A stretch of DNA of 63,533 bases from Prolixibacteraceae bacterium UBA6029 (lineage in GTDB: Bacteria; Bacteroidota; Bacteroidia; Bacteroidales; Prolixibacteraceae). The stretch lies in assembly GCA_002429385.1 (NCBI GenBank), contig DIZL01000025.1, forward strand, positions 1 through 63,533, written 5' to 3'. The translations under genes were made by a program, and so were the position numbers. Of the stretch, positions 42,345 through 51,283 are shown one piece after another (the stretch's first letter is position 1; each line of letters opens with the position of its first letter). Below the pieces are notes generated by a model. That model was given only the letters and a program-made list of their open reading frames with translations. It did not search any database and had not been told where the DNA came from.

Positions 42345-42695
42345 ATGTCGGTTATCCAGCTTAATTGATACAACAGTGGGCAAAGATTGACTATAATCAA
42401 CCGGGTACTTTCACTATTCCATATACCGGTTATTGAACTTATCCATACAAGTGACCGGAGACGACTTCTTTAAATATCTGACAGACTGACACGCAAAATG
42501 ACAGTCAGGACAAAACGATGAAACATCTTTATATTCAACTATTTATAGATTTATTTCCCGGATACTGTAATAAACAAATGTAAAAATGTCCATCTATCCT
42601 CTCCTGTTAGGACAATATCTTCTTTGGCATAATATCTGCTTAAAGGGTATTGAAAATTATAAATTGAAAGTTTAACCTATTAAAATAATTCAAAA
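42345..42695 (+). other. groES upstream region
   Basis: About 350 bp without an ORF. It must hold the groES promoter. I searched by eye for a CIRCE inverted repeat (TTAGCACTC and its complement) and found none; a TTTG-containing segment near 42620-42626 could be part of a promoter but does not fit the consensus well. Confidence 0.4.
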
Positions 42696-42977
42696 ATGGC
42701 AGATTTAAAAGGAAAAATCCTTGCTGGCAAAGTATTGGTTCAGCCTAAGGAAGCAGAAAAGAAGACAGCTAGCGGAATCATTATTCCCGATTCAGCAAAA
42801 GAAAAACCACAGGTTGGTAAAGTGGTTTTAGTCGGTTCTCCAAAAAAAGATGAACCTATGGAAATCAAGATTGGTGATACAGTATTCTACGGTAAATATT
42901 CCGGTACAGAATTAAACATCGATGGAACTGATTATTTGCTGATGTCGCAAACTGATGTTTTGTTTATTGCTGAATAA
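42696..42977 (+). CDS. groS: Co-chaperonin GroES
   Basis: 93 residues. Mobile-loop region EAEKKTASGIIIPDSAKEKP and the beta-barrel signature GKVVLVGSP, with VFYGKYSGTEL at the C-terminal half. Forms the heptameric lid of GroEL. Operon with groL, 30 bp apart. No CIRCE element was seen, so a HrcA-type control is not supported here. Confidence 0.97.
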   Translation: MADLKGKILAGKVLVQPKEAEKKTASGIIIPDSAKEKPQVGKVVLVGSPKKDEPMEIKIGDTVFYGKYSGTELNIDGTDYLLMSQTDVLFIAE

Positions 42978-43007
42978 CTGATTAATAACATTTAAAAAGT
43001 ATAAAAA

Positions 43008-44648
43008 ATGGCAAAAGAAATTAAATTCAATATTGAAGCCCGTGATCTTCTGAAAAAAGGAGTTGACAAATTGGCTGATGCTGTAAAAGTAACCCTCGGA
43101 CCTAAGGGACGTAATGTGGTTATCGAAAAGAAATTCGGTGCACCACAAATCACAAAAGACGGTGTAACCGTTGCTAAAGAAATTGAGTTTTCGAATCCTT
43201 ACGAAAACATCGGCGCTCAGATGGTGAAAGAAGTTGCCAGCAAAACCGGTGACGATGCAGGTGATGGAACAACAACTGCTACAGTTCTTGCTCAGTCATT
43301 GATCTCTGTTGGTTTGAAAAATGTTGCTGCAGGTGCAAATCCAATGGATTTGAAACGTGGTATCGACAAAGCAGTTATTAAAGTTGTTGAAAGCATCAAA
43401 AATCAGGCTCAGAAAATTGGTGACGATTTCAGCAAAATTGAACAGGTTGCTAAAATTGCCGCTAACAATGACAGCGAAATCGGTGCATTGATTGCTGAAG
43501 CAATGGAAAAAGTAAATAAAGAAGGTGTAATCACTGTTGAAGCTGCCAAAGGAACTGAAACTTATGTGGACGTTGTTGAAGGTATGCAGTTCGATCGTGG
43601 CTATATTTCTCCTTATTTCATTACCGATGGCGAAAAGATGGCTGCTGAACTGGAACGTCCTTTTATCCTGATCCACGATAAGAAAATCAGTTCAATGAAA
43701 GACCTGCTTCCTATTCTGGAACAATCAGCTCAGACTGGTCGCCCTTTGATGATTATTGCTGAAGATATTGATGGCGAAGCACTGGCTACTTTGGTTGTTA
43801 ACCGTTTACGTGGTTCATTGAAAGTTTGTGCAGTGAAAGCTCCCGGATTTGGTGACCGTAGAAAAGAAATGCTCGAAGACCTTGCAGTTCTGACTGGTGG
43901 TGTAGTTATTACCGAAGAAAAAGGTATGAAACTGGAAGACACAACACTGGAAATGCTTGGAAACTCAGAAAAAATTACTGTAGACAAAGAAAAAACTACT
44001 GTTGTTGCCGGTGCCGGTGATGTTGAAGCCATTAAAACACGTGTAAACCAGATCAAAAAACAGATCGAAACCACTACTTCAGATTACGATAAGGAAAAAC
44101 TTCAGGAACGTTTGGCTAAATTAGCTGGCGGTGTTGCTGTACTTTATGTAGGTGCATCCTCGGAAGTTGAAATGAAAGAGAAAAAAGACCGTGTTGACGA
44201 TGCTTTACATGCAACCCGCGCTGCTGTTGAAGAAGGAATCGTACCTGGCGGTGGTGTTGCTTACATACGCAGCATTGCAGTTCTTGATGGATTAACCGGA
44301 GAAAACGATGACGAAACCACAGGTATAGAAATCGTAAAACGTGCTATTCAGGAACCTTTACGTCAGATTGTTTTCAATTCCGGGAAAGAAGGCGCTGTTG
44401 TGGTTCAAAAAGTAATGGAAGGTAAAGGCGATTTCGGTTACAATGCCCGCACTGACGTTTACGAAAATCTATACGAAGCTGGTGTAATTGATCCTGCTAA
44501 AGTTACCCGCATCGCGTTGGAAAATGCAGCTTCAATTGCAGGCATGTTCCTGACTACCGAATGCGTATTAGTTGAAGAAAAAGAAGACAAACCAGCTATG
44601 CCACCAATGGGTGGTGGAATGGGCGGCGGAATGGGCGGAATGATGTAA
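43008..44648 (+). CDS. groL: Chaperonin GroEL
   Basis: 546 residues, full length, with the ATP-binding DAGDGTTTATVLAQSL, VTLGPKGRNVVIEK, AAVEEGIVPGGGVAYIR and the terminal Gly-Met tail (GGGMGGGMGGMM). Folds proteins in the cytoplasm with GroES. Codon use is visibly biased to AAA, GAA and GTT, as in highly expressed genes of this window. Confidence 0.99.
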   Translation: MAKEIKFNIEARDLLKKGVDKLADAVKVTLGPKGRNVVIEKKFGAPQITKDGVTVAKEIEFSNPYENIGAQMVKEVASKTGDDAGDGTTTATVLAQSLISVGLKNVAAGANPMDLKRGIDKAVIKVVESIKNQAQKIGDDFSKIEQVAKIAANNDSEIGALIAEAMEKVNKEGVITVEAAKGTETYVDVVEGMQFDRGYISPYFITDGEKMAAELERPFILIHDKKISSMKDLLPILEQSAQTGRPLMIIAEDIDGEALATLVVNRLRGSLKVCAVKAPGFGDRRKEMLEDLAVLTGGVVITEEKGMKLEDTTLEMLGNSEKITVDKEKTTVVAGAGDVEAIKTRVNQIKKQIETTTSDYDKEKLQERLAKLAGGVAVLYVGASSEVEMKEKKDRVDDALHATRAAVEEGIVPGGGVAYIRSIAVLDGLTGENDDETTGIEIVKRAIQEPLRQIVFNSGKEGAVVVQKVMEGKGDFGYNARTDVYENLYEAGVIDPAKVTRIALENAASIAGMFLTTECVLVEEKEDKPAMPPMGGGMGGGMGGMM

Positions 44649-44679
44649 TTTTCGGCCATACCCCAAAATATATTTTAAA

Positions 44680-44713
44680 ACCCTCATCCGGTTTAACGGA
44701 TGAGGGTTTTTTC
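44680..44713 (+). terminator. Intrinsic terminator after groEL
   Basis: AACCCTCATCCG (44680-44691) pairs perfectly with CGGATGAGGGTT (44698-44709) around GTTTAA, followed by TTTT. Confidence 0.92.
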
Positions 44714-44792
44714 ATGCCTGACGATAAGCGATGAGGATGATCGAGTCCTTACCGAACAGGTAAGACCCATGGATCGGGATAGTTTGACGCTT

Positions 44793-44836
44793 TGGTTTGT
44801 GTATGTTTTGAGTATGGTTTCTGTATGTTTTCTGTA
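44793..44836 (+). repeat. One-armed array of four 11-bp units
   Basis: TGGTTTGTGTA, TGTTTTGAGTA, TGGTTTCTGTA and TGTTTTCTGTA follow each other without gap (44793-44836). No complementary arm is present nearby. About 60 bp downstream (44900-44922) is the flank GTTCCTATCGTGGAAG, matching the flanks of the 11-bp palindromes, so this looks like a diverged or half-deleted copy. Confidence 0.7.
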
Positions 44837-45290
44837 TGTTGACTTACATAAATCTTGCCGAAACAAAATTAAAACCATGCAAAATCCAAAAGGCCTTAGT
44901 CAGGCGTTCCTATCGTGGAAGTAGGTAGGGTAAAGGCTGCTTTCATCTCTTATTCCGCAGGGGTGATGATCATTGAGGGATTAACGCGAACTGCGATAAA
45001 TATTCGACTTAGAATCCATCTCAACAATCTGAAGTGGTCTAATAAATCCGTTCAGGAAAACTTCAGGCACGAGGTGAAATAATTCTGTTCGTGGGGCATA
45101 AACTGATGCATGGATGGATTCAGGTATTATCGAGTCTTTTGGGCACGAGCAACTTGAATCTCTATTCATTAAATAAACACCCGTTCAGAAAAGGCTTAAG
45201 TAGCTTATCTATTTCGTCTTATGCCTGTTGATATTGCATTTAAGGCAGATTTCATTAACCCTGAAATGTAAAACAATGAACTATTTTTCG
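44837..45290 (+). other. Gene-free region with element flank
   Basis: Contains the flank at 44898-44925, where the ATG at 44878 opens a 15-codon reading frame MQNPKGLSQAFLSWK, reminiscent of the DUF6266 N-terminus (G, then FLS, then K). The rest shows no ORF or structured RNA I can support. Confidence 0.45.
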
Positions 45291-45298
45291 TATATTTG
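45291..45298 (+). promoter_or_regulatory. -7 element TATATTTG for the mprF-acvB operon
   Basis: Exact TAnnTTTG match. Transcription would start near 45302, excluding an upstream in-frame start at 45296 and leaving a leader of about 57 nt before the ATG at 45359. Confidence 0.55.
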
Positions 45299-45358
45299 AT
45301 ACAACTTATCAGTGATGTAAATTCAATATCATGTGAGATGTTTTTGTCGTTTATAAAT

Positions 45359-47983
45359 ATGAAGAGAGAAATTACATTCAGTTCTTTAACACATAATTTT
45401 AAAGAACATGCCAATCCATTCTTGCGAGAGAACAAGAAGATCATATTACAATTCATTTTTACCCTTTTCTTTTTTGGTATCGGGATATGGTTTATCCAGC
45501 ATCAACGTTCCGAATTAGTCTCTGTAAGTGATGTGCTGAAAACTGCAAGCTGGGGATGGGTATTCGTTGGACTGACTTTAACAGCCATATACATTTTATT
45601 GCAGGGCCTGATGTATGTTTTTGCCTTTGCATCAACTCGTAGTAAAGTTTCGCTCTATGATGCCACCGTTCTATTTATAAAAAGAAATTTAATCAGCATT
45701 TTTTTACCGGCAGGAGGAGTTTCATCCCTTGTGTTTTTCACTGGCACAATAGAAAATAAGGGAATTAAGAGCACAAAAATTCATTTTGCATCATCGATTT
45801 ATGGATTTATAGGAATACTATCAGTGGTCATAGTTGCAATACCTGCATTTATGTATGCTATTGTTGAGGGAACAGTTGGATCTGGTGAATGGTATGCCCT
45901 GGCTACTATTATACTTTTAAAATTTTTCTTGTTTTTCGTCTATCGTTCGATCATGAAGAAGGGAGTTTTTTACTCTCTTCTTGTAAAGCTGGTTCCCTCC
46001 ACAGATGTGTTCATGACCGACATGCAGAATGACCGGATTGACAAGAAACAATTTATTTATACCGTACTGGTGTCAGTAGTTATTGAGTTTATTGGGATCG
46101 CTCATCTATATGTTGCTATGATTGCGCTCAATCTTCATCCTTCTATTCTTGCTGCGGTATTGGGTTATATAATTTCCGTGATTTTTCTTATCGTATCACC
46201 TTTTCTTCGGGGACTTGGAGCCATCGAAGTATCGATGACCTATATTCTGATGCGTTTTGGGTTTGGTAACGTCGACGCCATAGCCATTACCTTTCTTTAC
46301 CGTTTCTTTGAATTCTGGACCCCACTGGTTGTGGGGATAATGTCATTTCTTGCCAAAGTCAATAAACTATTGATGCGCATTTTCCCTGCATTTTTTCTTC
46401 TTGTACTGGGAATCATAAATATAGTCTCTGTTTTAACCCCTGCGATCCATGAACGCTTAATCATTCTGAAAGGATTTTTGCCTGCTCAGGCGATACATGT
46501 ATCAAACTACCTGGTGCTGACCGCTGGATTTCTGATGCTGGTTACTGCTGCCTTTTTACTGAAAGGATTAAGGTCAGCCTGGTATTTTGCAATTTTCCTG
46601 AGCGTCATCTCTCTGGTTGGGAACTTAACCAAAGCCATCGATTTTGAAGAATCGACTATTGCATTGCTTGCAATCGTTATTTTGGTTGGCACACGGAAGC
46701 AATACTATGTAAAGACAAACCCCAGGATGCGAAATGTGGGGCTTCAAACCTCAATACTCACCGCTGCAGCTACTCTGGTTTATGGAATAGTGGGCTTTTA
46801 TTTTCTGGACAAAAAACATTTCAATATTGATTTCGACATTTGGCAATCCTTACGATATACGGTACAAAACTATTTTCTCATTGGAAGCGACGAATTGATT
46901 CCTGCCAGCAAATTCGCAGGTAAATTTTTACTCTCGATCAATATCACCGGATTCTTTTCCATTGCCTTTCTGATTTATACTTTTGTGCGAACATATGTCC
47001 CGGAGGAAAATGTTACCGGAGAAGAGTTGGCGCTGGCCAAAGACCTGTTGAATAAATTTGGGAATTCTTCACTGGACTATTTTAAGACATCCTGTGACAA
47101 AATGATCTTCTTTTCAAAAAGCAAAAAGGCATTTATTTCCTATGGTATTTCCGGAAATTTTGCTGTTGTTCTCGAAAATCCGGTTGCCGAAAACAGTGAA
47201 GAAATGAAAGAATGCATCACCCAATTTGACCTGTATTGCTACGAAAGTGGCATGAAAAGCATCTATTATCGGGTTCCGGAGGAAAGTCTTGAGATCTATC
47301 ATCAACTCAAGAAGAAGAATCTGTTCCTGGGCCAGGAAGGGGTTGTAAACTTATCGACCTTTACCTTGAGTGGGGGAGGCAAAAAACCGATGCGAAATGC
47401 AATCAACAAAGTGATTGACCGGGGGTACAAAGCAACAATACATACTGCCCCGGTTAAAGACGGAATACTTCAGAAAATAAAATCAGTTAGTGATGAATGG
47501 CTAGATGATATGGGACGTTCGGAGATTATATTTTCGCAGGGGATGTTTGTCTGGGAGGAACTGAAGCAGCAAACCATTATTACGGTCGAAAATGAAGAAG
47601 AAAAAATCATCGCCTTCCTTAATGTCATTCCTGACTTTGCCAAAGATGAGGCAACCTATGATTTAATACGGAAGACCAAAGATGCCCCTAATGGAGTCAT
47701 GGATTTCATATTAGTCGAACTTTTCAACTATCTCAAATCACAGAATATCACTTACGTCAATTTAGGATTTGCACCAATGAGCGGATTGAATGATGCCCAT
47801 ACTTTTCCTGAGAAATCAATGAAATTTGCTTACGAAAAACTCAGATCATTTGCTCAATATAAGGGATTACGCGAATACAAGGAAAAATTCGAACCTCAAT
47901 GGCATAACAAATACCTGATTTATCAGCATGATTATGACTTGCTCCAAATTCCAACTGTTTTAGCAAATGTTATTAAACCATAG
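45359..47983 (+). CDS. mprF: Phosphatidylglycerol lysyltransferase/flippase MprF
   Basis: 874 residues from the ATG at 45359, the usual MprF length. The N-terminal half has about 12-14 membrane helices of the flippase domain (FIFTLFFFGIGIWFIQHQ first; LRGLGAIEVSMTYILMRFGF is a family landmark). The C-terminal ~320 residues are the cytosolic DUF2156 aminoacyl transferase (KAFISYGISGNFAVVLENP, APNGVMDFILVELFNYLK, YVNLGFAPMSGL). It transfers an amino acid, usually Lys, from tRNA to phosphatidylglycerol and flips the product, reducing surface charge against cationic peptides. It is 4 bp upstream of acvB. Confidence 0.93.
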   Translation: MKREITFSSLTHNFKEHANPFLRENKKIILQFIFTLFFFGIGIWFIQHQRSELVSVSDVLKTASWGWVFVGLTLTAIYILLQGLMYVFAFASTRSKVSLYDATVLFIKRNLISIFLPAGGVSSLVFFTGTIENKGIKSTKIHFASSIYGFIGILSVVIVAIPAFMYAIVEGTVGSGEWYALATIILLKFFLFFVYRSIMKKGVFYSLLVKLVPSTDVFMTDMQNDRIDKKQFIYTVLVSVVIEFIGIAHLYVAMIALNLHPSILAAVLGYIISVIFLIVSPFLRGLGAIEVSMTYILMRFGFGNVDAIAITFLYRFFEFWTPLVVGIMSFLAKVNKLLMRIFPAFFLLVLGIINIVSVLTPAIHERLIILKGFLPAQAIHVSNYLVLTAGFLMLVTAAFLLKGLRSAWYFAIFLSVISLVGNLTKAIDFEESTIALLAIVILVGTRKQYYVKTNPRMRNVGLQTSILTAAATLVYGIVGFYFLDKKHFNIDFDIWQSLRYTVQNYFLIGSDELIPASKFAGKFLLSINITGFFSIAFLIYTFVRTYVPEENVTGEELALAKDLLNKFGNSSLDYFKTSCDKMIFFSKSKKAFISYGISGNFAVVLENPVAENSEEMKECITQFDLYCYESGMKSIYYRVPEESLEIYHQLKKKNLFLGQEGVVNLSTFTLSGGGKKPMRNAINKVIDRGYKATIHTAPVKDGILQKIKSVSDEWLDDMGRSEIIFSQGMFVWEELKQQTIITVENEEEKIIAFLNVIPDFAKDEATYDLIRKTKDAPNGVMDFILVELFNYLKSQNITYVNLGFAPMSGLNDAHTFPEKSMKFAYEKLRSFAQYKGLREYKEKFEPQWHNKYLIYQHDYDLLQIPTVLANVIKP

Positions 47984-47987
47984 TTCT

Positions 47988-49412
47988 ATGAAACGTATAT
48001 TCTACCTGACAACCCTGCTGTTTTCCATATTGGGGTTAAAATCAGAAGCGCTGCCGGTTGATACCATTTCCTATGGAGCATTTGGAAAAGTTGTTATATA
48101 TCATCCTGAAAACATTCCGGACTCCTTTGTTCTTTTTGTTTCGGGTGATGGAGGTTGGAACAAGTCTGTTAACGACATGGCCGGTAAGATTGTAAAGCAG
48201 GGGGCTTTGGTCGCCGGGATTGATATCAAACATTACTTCAAAAGAATAAAATCTTTAAAATCGAAATGTTATTATCCAGCCGGCGATTTTGAAGAAATGA
48301 GCTTGTCCATTCAGAAGAAATACAAGTTCAACCAATACCTCAAACCAATACTGGTAGGCTATTCATCAGGTGCAACATTGGCATACGGGATACTGGCACA
48401 GGCTCCGGCCAACACATTTAAAGGCGTAATCTCCATAGGGTTTTGTCCCGACCTTGAAATTGACCGCCCTCTTTGCAATGGAACTAGTCTTGCTTCACAT
48501 GTTCTGAAGCCTGGTCAGGCCTTTTATCTGGAACCCTGTTTGCAGCTTACCGCACCTTTCATTGCACTCAACGGATTAGCAGATCAGGTTTGTTCCTTTG
48601 ACGCGACCAGGAAATATATGCAGGATATTCCGATGAGCGAAATAGTGTCTCTGCCCAATGTAGGTCATGGATTCGCTGTAACCCGGAATTGGATGCCTCA
48701 GTTTATAACTGCCTATTCAAAAGTCATGCATGAACCAGGTTATGCCGAGAAAATTGCCTCAAAAAACCTGTTGCTGCAGTCACAATCAGAATCTCTTCTG
48801 AAAAGCGACTTGCCGCTGATCCTAATCCCAACCGCTTTAAAAGGAAACCAGCCGCTTACATTTTTCATTTCAGGTGATGGTGGTTGGACTAGTTTTGATC
48901 AGACCATATGCGAGAAACTCGCAGAAAAAGGTATACCTATTGTGGGTCTTGATGCCCAGAAATATTTCTGGAATGAAAAGAATCCCAAAGAAGTCGCAGA
49001 GGATCTCACAATCGCTATTAATCACTACATGCAACTATGGGATAGAAAATCATTTGTATTGCTTGGATATTCATTTGGCGCCTGTGTTGCACCATTTATT
49101 GCAAATAAGTTTTCCGATCAGCTGAAGGAATCCCTAAAGGGCGTTTATTGTTTCTCTCCGGATATAACTGGTGATTTCGAAATCCATATAACTGACATGC
49201 TGCATTTCAAGACTCATGATAAATATAATGTCCCCAATGAACTGAAGCAAATTAAATCGTTGAACCCTGTATGCATCTTTGGCGATGAGGAAGACAGTGA
49301 CGTTCGGGATGCTTTTTCTTCAGAAGGAATTAAAATTGAAACATTACCTGGCACACATCACTATAAAAATGACGCTAAGGCTGTTGCGAATATTATTCTT
49401 AAAGATTTCTAA
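47988..49412 (+). CDS. acvB: AcvB/VirJ-family periplasmic hydrolase
   Basis: 474 residues from the ATG at 47988 with a signal peptide. Two tandem alpha/beta-hydrolase (VirJ) repeats: SGDGGWNKSVNDMAGKI and GYSSGATLAYGIL in the first (about 45-240), SGDGGWTSFDQTICEKL and LGYSFGACVAPFI in the second (about 285-470), with a final His in GTHHYKND. In Agrobacterium, AcvB is a lysyl-phosphatidylglycerol hydrolase encoded with the MprF homologue LpiA (established). The same pairing here, 4 bp apart, suggests an enzyme that removes the lysyl group added by MprF. Confidence 0.88.
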   Translation: MKRIFYLTTLLFSILGLKSEALPVDTISYGAFGKVVIYHPENIPDSFVLFVSGDGGWNKSVNDMAGKIVKQGALVAGIDIKHYFKRIKSLKSKCYYPAGDFEEMSLSIQKKYKFNQYLKPILVGYSSGATLAYGILAQAPANTFKGVISIGFCPDLEIDRPLCNGTSLASHVLKPGQAFYLEPCLQLTAPFIALNGLADQVCSFDATRKYMQDIPMSEIVSLPNVGHGFAVTRNWMPQFITAYSKVMHEPGYAEKIASKNLLLQSQSESLLKSDLPLILIPTALKGNQPLTFFISGDGGWTSFDQTICEKLAEKGIPIVGLDAQKYFWNEKNPKEVAEDLTIAINHYMQLWDRKSFVLLGYSFGACVAPFIANKFSDQLKESLKGVYCFSPDITGDFEIHITDMLHFKTHDKYNVPNELKQIKSLNPVCIFGDEEDSDVRDAFSSEGIKIETLPGTHHYKNDAKAVANIILKDF

Positions 49413-49452
49413 TACAATCTGTTATCTCTATTCGTTTGAATTCTCTATTTGC

Positions 49453-49833
49453 TTAATGGAATAAAACTGCAATTTTAGGTAAAAAGATTATCAGGCCGCA
49501 GACCAGGGCAACAATTGCACATACAAGTACAGCTCCGGCAGAAACATCTTTTACGATTCTTGCTGTTTCGTGATGTTCAGGAAACAAATGATCGGTAAGC
49601 TTTTCCATTACAGTATTAAACGCTTCGGTAACCCAAACCATTGCAATGACGATCAATACCGCACACCACTCCGCATTCGACAGGCCCAGGAAAAAACCTG
49701 CGATCACAACTCCGACTGTAGCTACCAAATGAATCCTGGAATTGGGCTCCGATTTGATCAACTCAAACAGACCCGTAAAAGCATAACCAAAGCTTTTAAT
49801 CCGCTTTATAAAACCATTTTTACTTTTATTCAT
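49453..49833 (-). CDS. dgkA: Diacylglycerol kinase family protein (DgkA-type)
   Basis: 126 residues, three to four membrane helices. The DgkA/undecaprenol kinase motif EAFNTVMEKLTDHLFPEHHE and KDVSAGAVLVCAIVALVCG are clear. It phosphorylates undecaprenol or diacylglycerol in the inner membrane, recycling lipids of envelope synthesis. It overlaps the upstream PAP2 gene by 8 bp; together they would form a phosphorylation/dephosphorylation pair on a lipid carrier (inference). Confidence 0.92.
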   Translation of the reverse strand: MNKSKNGFIKRIKSFGYAFTGLFELIKSEPNSRIHLVATVGVVIAGFFLGLSNAEWCAVLIVIAMVWVTEAFNTVMEKLTDHLFPEHHETARIVKDVSAGAVLVCAIVALVCGLIIFLPKIAVLFH

Positions 49834-50428
49834 GATGGATTGAATGAGTTCTTTTAAGCCATTTATTCAATTTATACGTCAAAAAGGCGCTTCCTGCTCC
49901 GGTGATTATTCCACCCAAAACATCACCCGGGTAATGTACTCCAAGGTACATGCGCGAATAGCCAACGGTTCCGGCCCACAAATACGACGGAGCAATAACA
50001 TACCATCTGGGATAGTTCAGGCTTAACATGGTTGCTGTGGCAAAGGCGCTGGAAGTGTGTCCGGATGGAAAAGACGGACTCCCCTCATAGGCTTTGTTTT
50101 TGATGTCGGGATAGGTTACGAAAGGCCTGTCGCGGTTAATGGAATATTTTAAGGCCAAGGTAGCTCCCAGATTTATGGCATCCGCCACTATGATCTGTCC
50201 GGCACAAAGGATCAACTTTTCATCCTTTTCAATCAGTCCTGCTATCCCCACTGCAATGGGGACTCCCACTACCATGCCATTATTCGAGTCAGAGACCAGT
50301 CTCATAAAGTGATCTGCCCCCAGCTGGTTCGAAGAATAGACCGATCGAAGCAACCTGATATCAACATTCTGAGAAAATGACGAACAGGTAATAAATAAGC
50401 ACAACAGGATCAGAAGGCTATGTTTCAT
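49826..50428 (-). CDS. PAP2-superfamily lipid phosphatase
   Basis: 200 residues. Signal sequence or first helix at 3-18, then the three acid-phosphatase motifs: KYSINRDRPF, PSFPSGHTSSAFA and SRMYLGVHYPGDVLGG, with catalytic His in the second and third. It dephosphorylates lipid pyrophosphates or phosphates such as undecaprenyl-PP on the periplasmic side. Operon with dgkA. Confidence 0.9.
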   Translation of the reverse strand: MKHSLLILLCLFITCSSFSQNVDIRLLRSVYSSNQLGADHFMRLVSDSNNGMVVGVPIAVGIAGLIEKDEKLILCAGQIIVADAINLGATLALKYSINRDRPFVTYPDIKNKAYEGSPSFPSGHTSSAFATATMLSLNYPRWYVIAPSYLWAGTVGYSRMYLGVHYPGDVLGGIITGAGSAFLTYKLNKWLKRTHSIHHE

Positions 50429-50590
50429 TTTCAGAAATTATATTTAAGATGCGGAATCAGTCATGTCACTCTACTCATTATTCCAAATCTACAACTATTT
50501 ACCTGACAAATCTTATTCCACCTATGAACGGAGAAAAGTTTATAACCTATATCGAGGGAAAAAGTAAAAGGATGAAATAGCCAACACCAA

Positions 50591-51283
50591 TCAGCTGTTA
50601 TCCTGCAAAATAAATCCAACCTTCGGAATATTTTCAATGCAGATGGAGGGATCGGAGCCAAAGTATTTCCTGAGTTTTGAAATAAAAACATCCAGGCTTC
50701 TGCCTGCAAAATAATCATTTTCGCCCCAAATGGCCGTTAATATCTGCTCACGGCGAACCACTTTGTTTTTAGAAAGGCACAATAGTTTCAGAACCGAACT
50801 CTCCCGTTCCGTCAACCTGCGTTTCTGATCATCGATTTCGAGCAACTGATTTTGAAAATCAAATTGAAACCGTCCGATCTGAAAGATACTCTCTCCTGAA
50901 ATCCTTGATAAATTACTACGGTTCAGAATAGCGTTGATTTTATACAGCAGTTCATCCTCATCAAAGGGCTTGGTGATGTAATCATCAACGCCAATCTCAT
51001 ACCCTTTCATTTTGTCTTCTTTCAGTGAACGTGCAGTCAGAAAGATAACGGGAATCTGGGTATTAAGGATTTTTATCTTTTTTGCCAGGGTAAAACCATC
51101 CATCTTTGGCAGCATCACATCAAGAATACAGAAATCGAAATGACCACTCTGGAAACCGGCAAATGCGGTCAGTCCATCCCGGTAAAGTTTAACCGAAAAG
51201 CCTTTCAATTCCAGAAACTCAACCAACAGGAATCCCAGATTCAAATCATCTTCAACCAAAATAATATTTACGATCCTACTCAT
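50591..51283 (-). CDS. OmpR-family response regulator (second RprY-like)
   Basis: 230 residues. Receiver about 1-120 with EDDLN, phosphoacceptor in FCILDVMLPKMDG, FLTARS and YITKPFDEDEL; winged helix about 130-228 (LTERESSVLKLLCLSKNKVV, RSLDVFISKLRKYF). Overlaps its kinase gene by 4 bp (ATGA). Paralogous to the regulator at 18392. Direct TTAACA repeats in the upstream divergent region are candidate binding sites. Confidence 0.9.
   Translation of the reverse strand: MSRIVNIILVEDDLNLGFLLVEFLELKGFSVKLYRDGLTAFAGFQSGHFDFCILDVMLPKMDGFTLAKKIKILNTQIPVIFLTARSLKEDKMKGYEIGVDDYITKPFDEDELLYKINAILNRSNLSRISGESIFQIGRFQFDFQNQLLEIDDQKRRLTERESSVLKLLCLSKNKVVRREQILTAIWGENDYFAGRSLDVFISKLRKYFGSDPSICIENIPKVGFILQDNS

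Noticed and set aside
42345..42695. CIRCE heat-shock operator before groES
   Set aside because: No TTAGCACTC-N9-GAGTGCTAA or close variant could be found.
44605..44648. Gly-Met repeat at the groEL end as a special element
   Set aside because: This is the normal GroEL C-terminal tail.
44700..44924. 74-codon plus-strand open frame after groEL
   Set aside because: It begins in the terminator and runs through the 11-bp array; only its final 15 codons recall DUF6266 and there is no intact protein.
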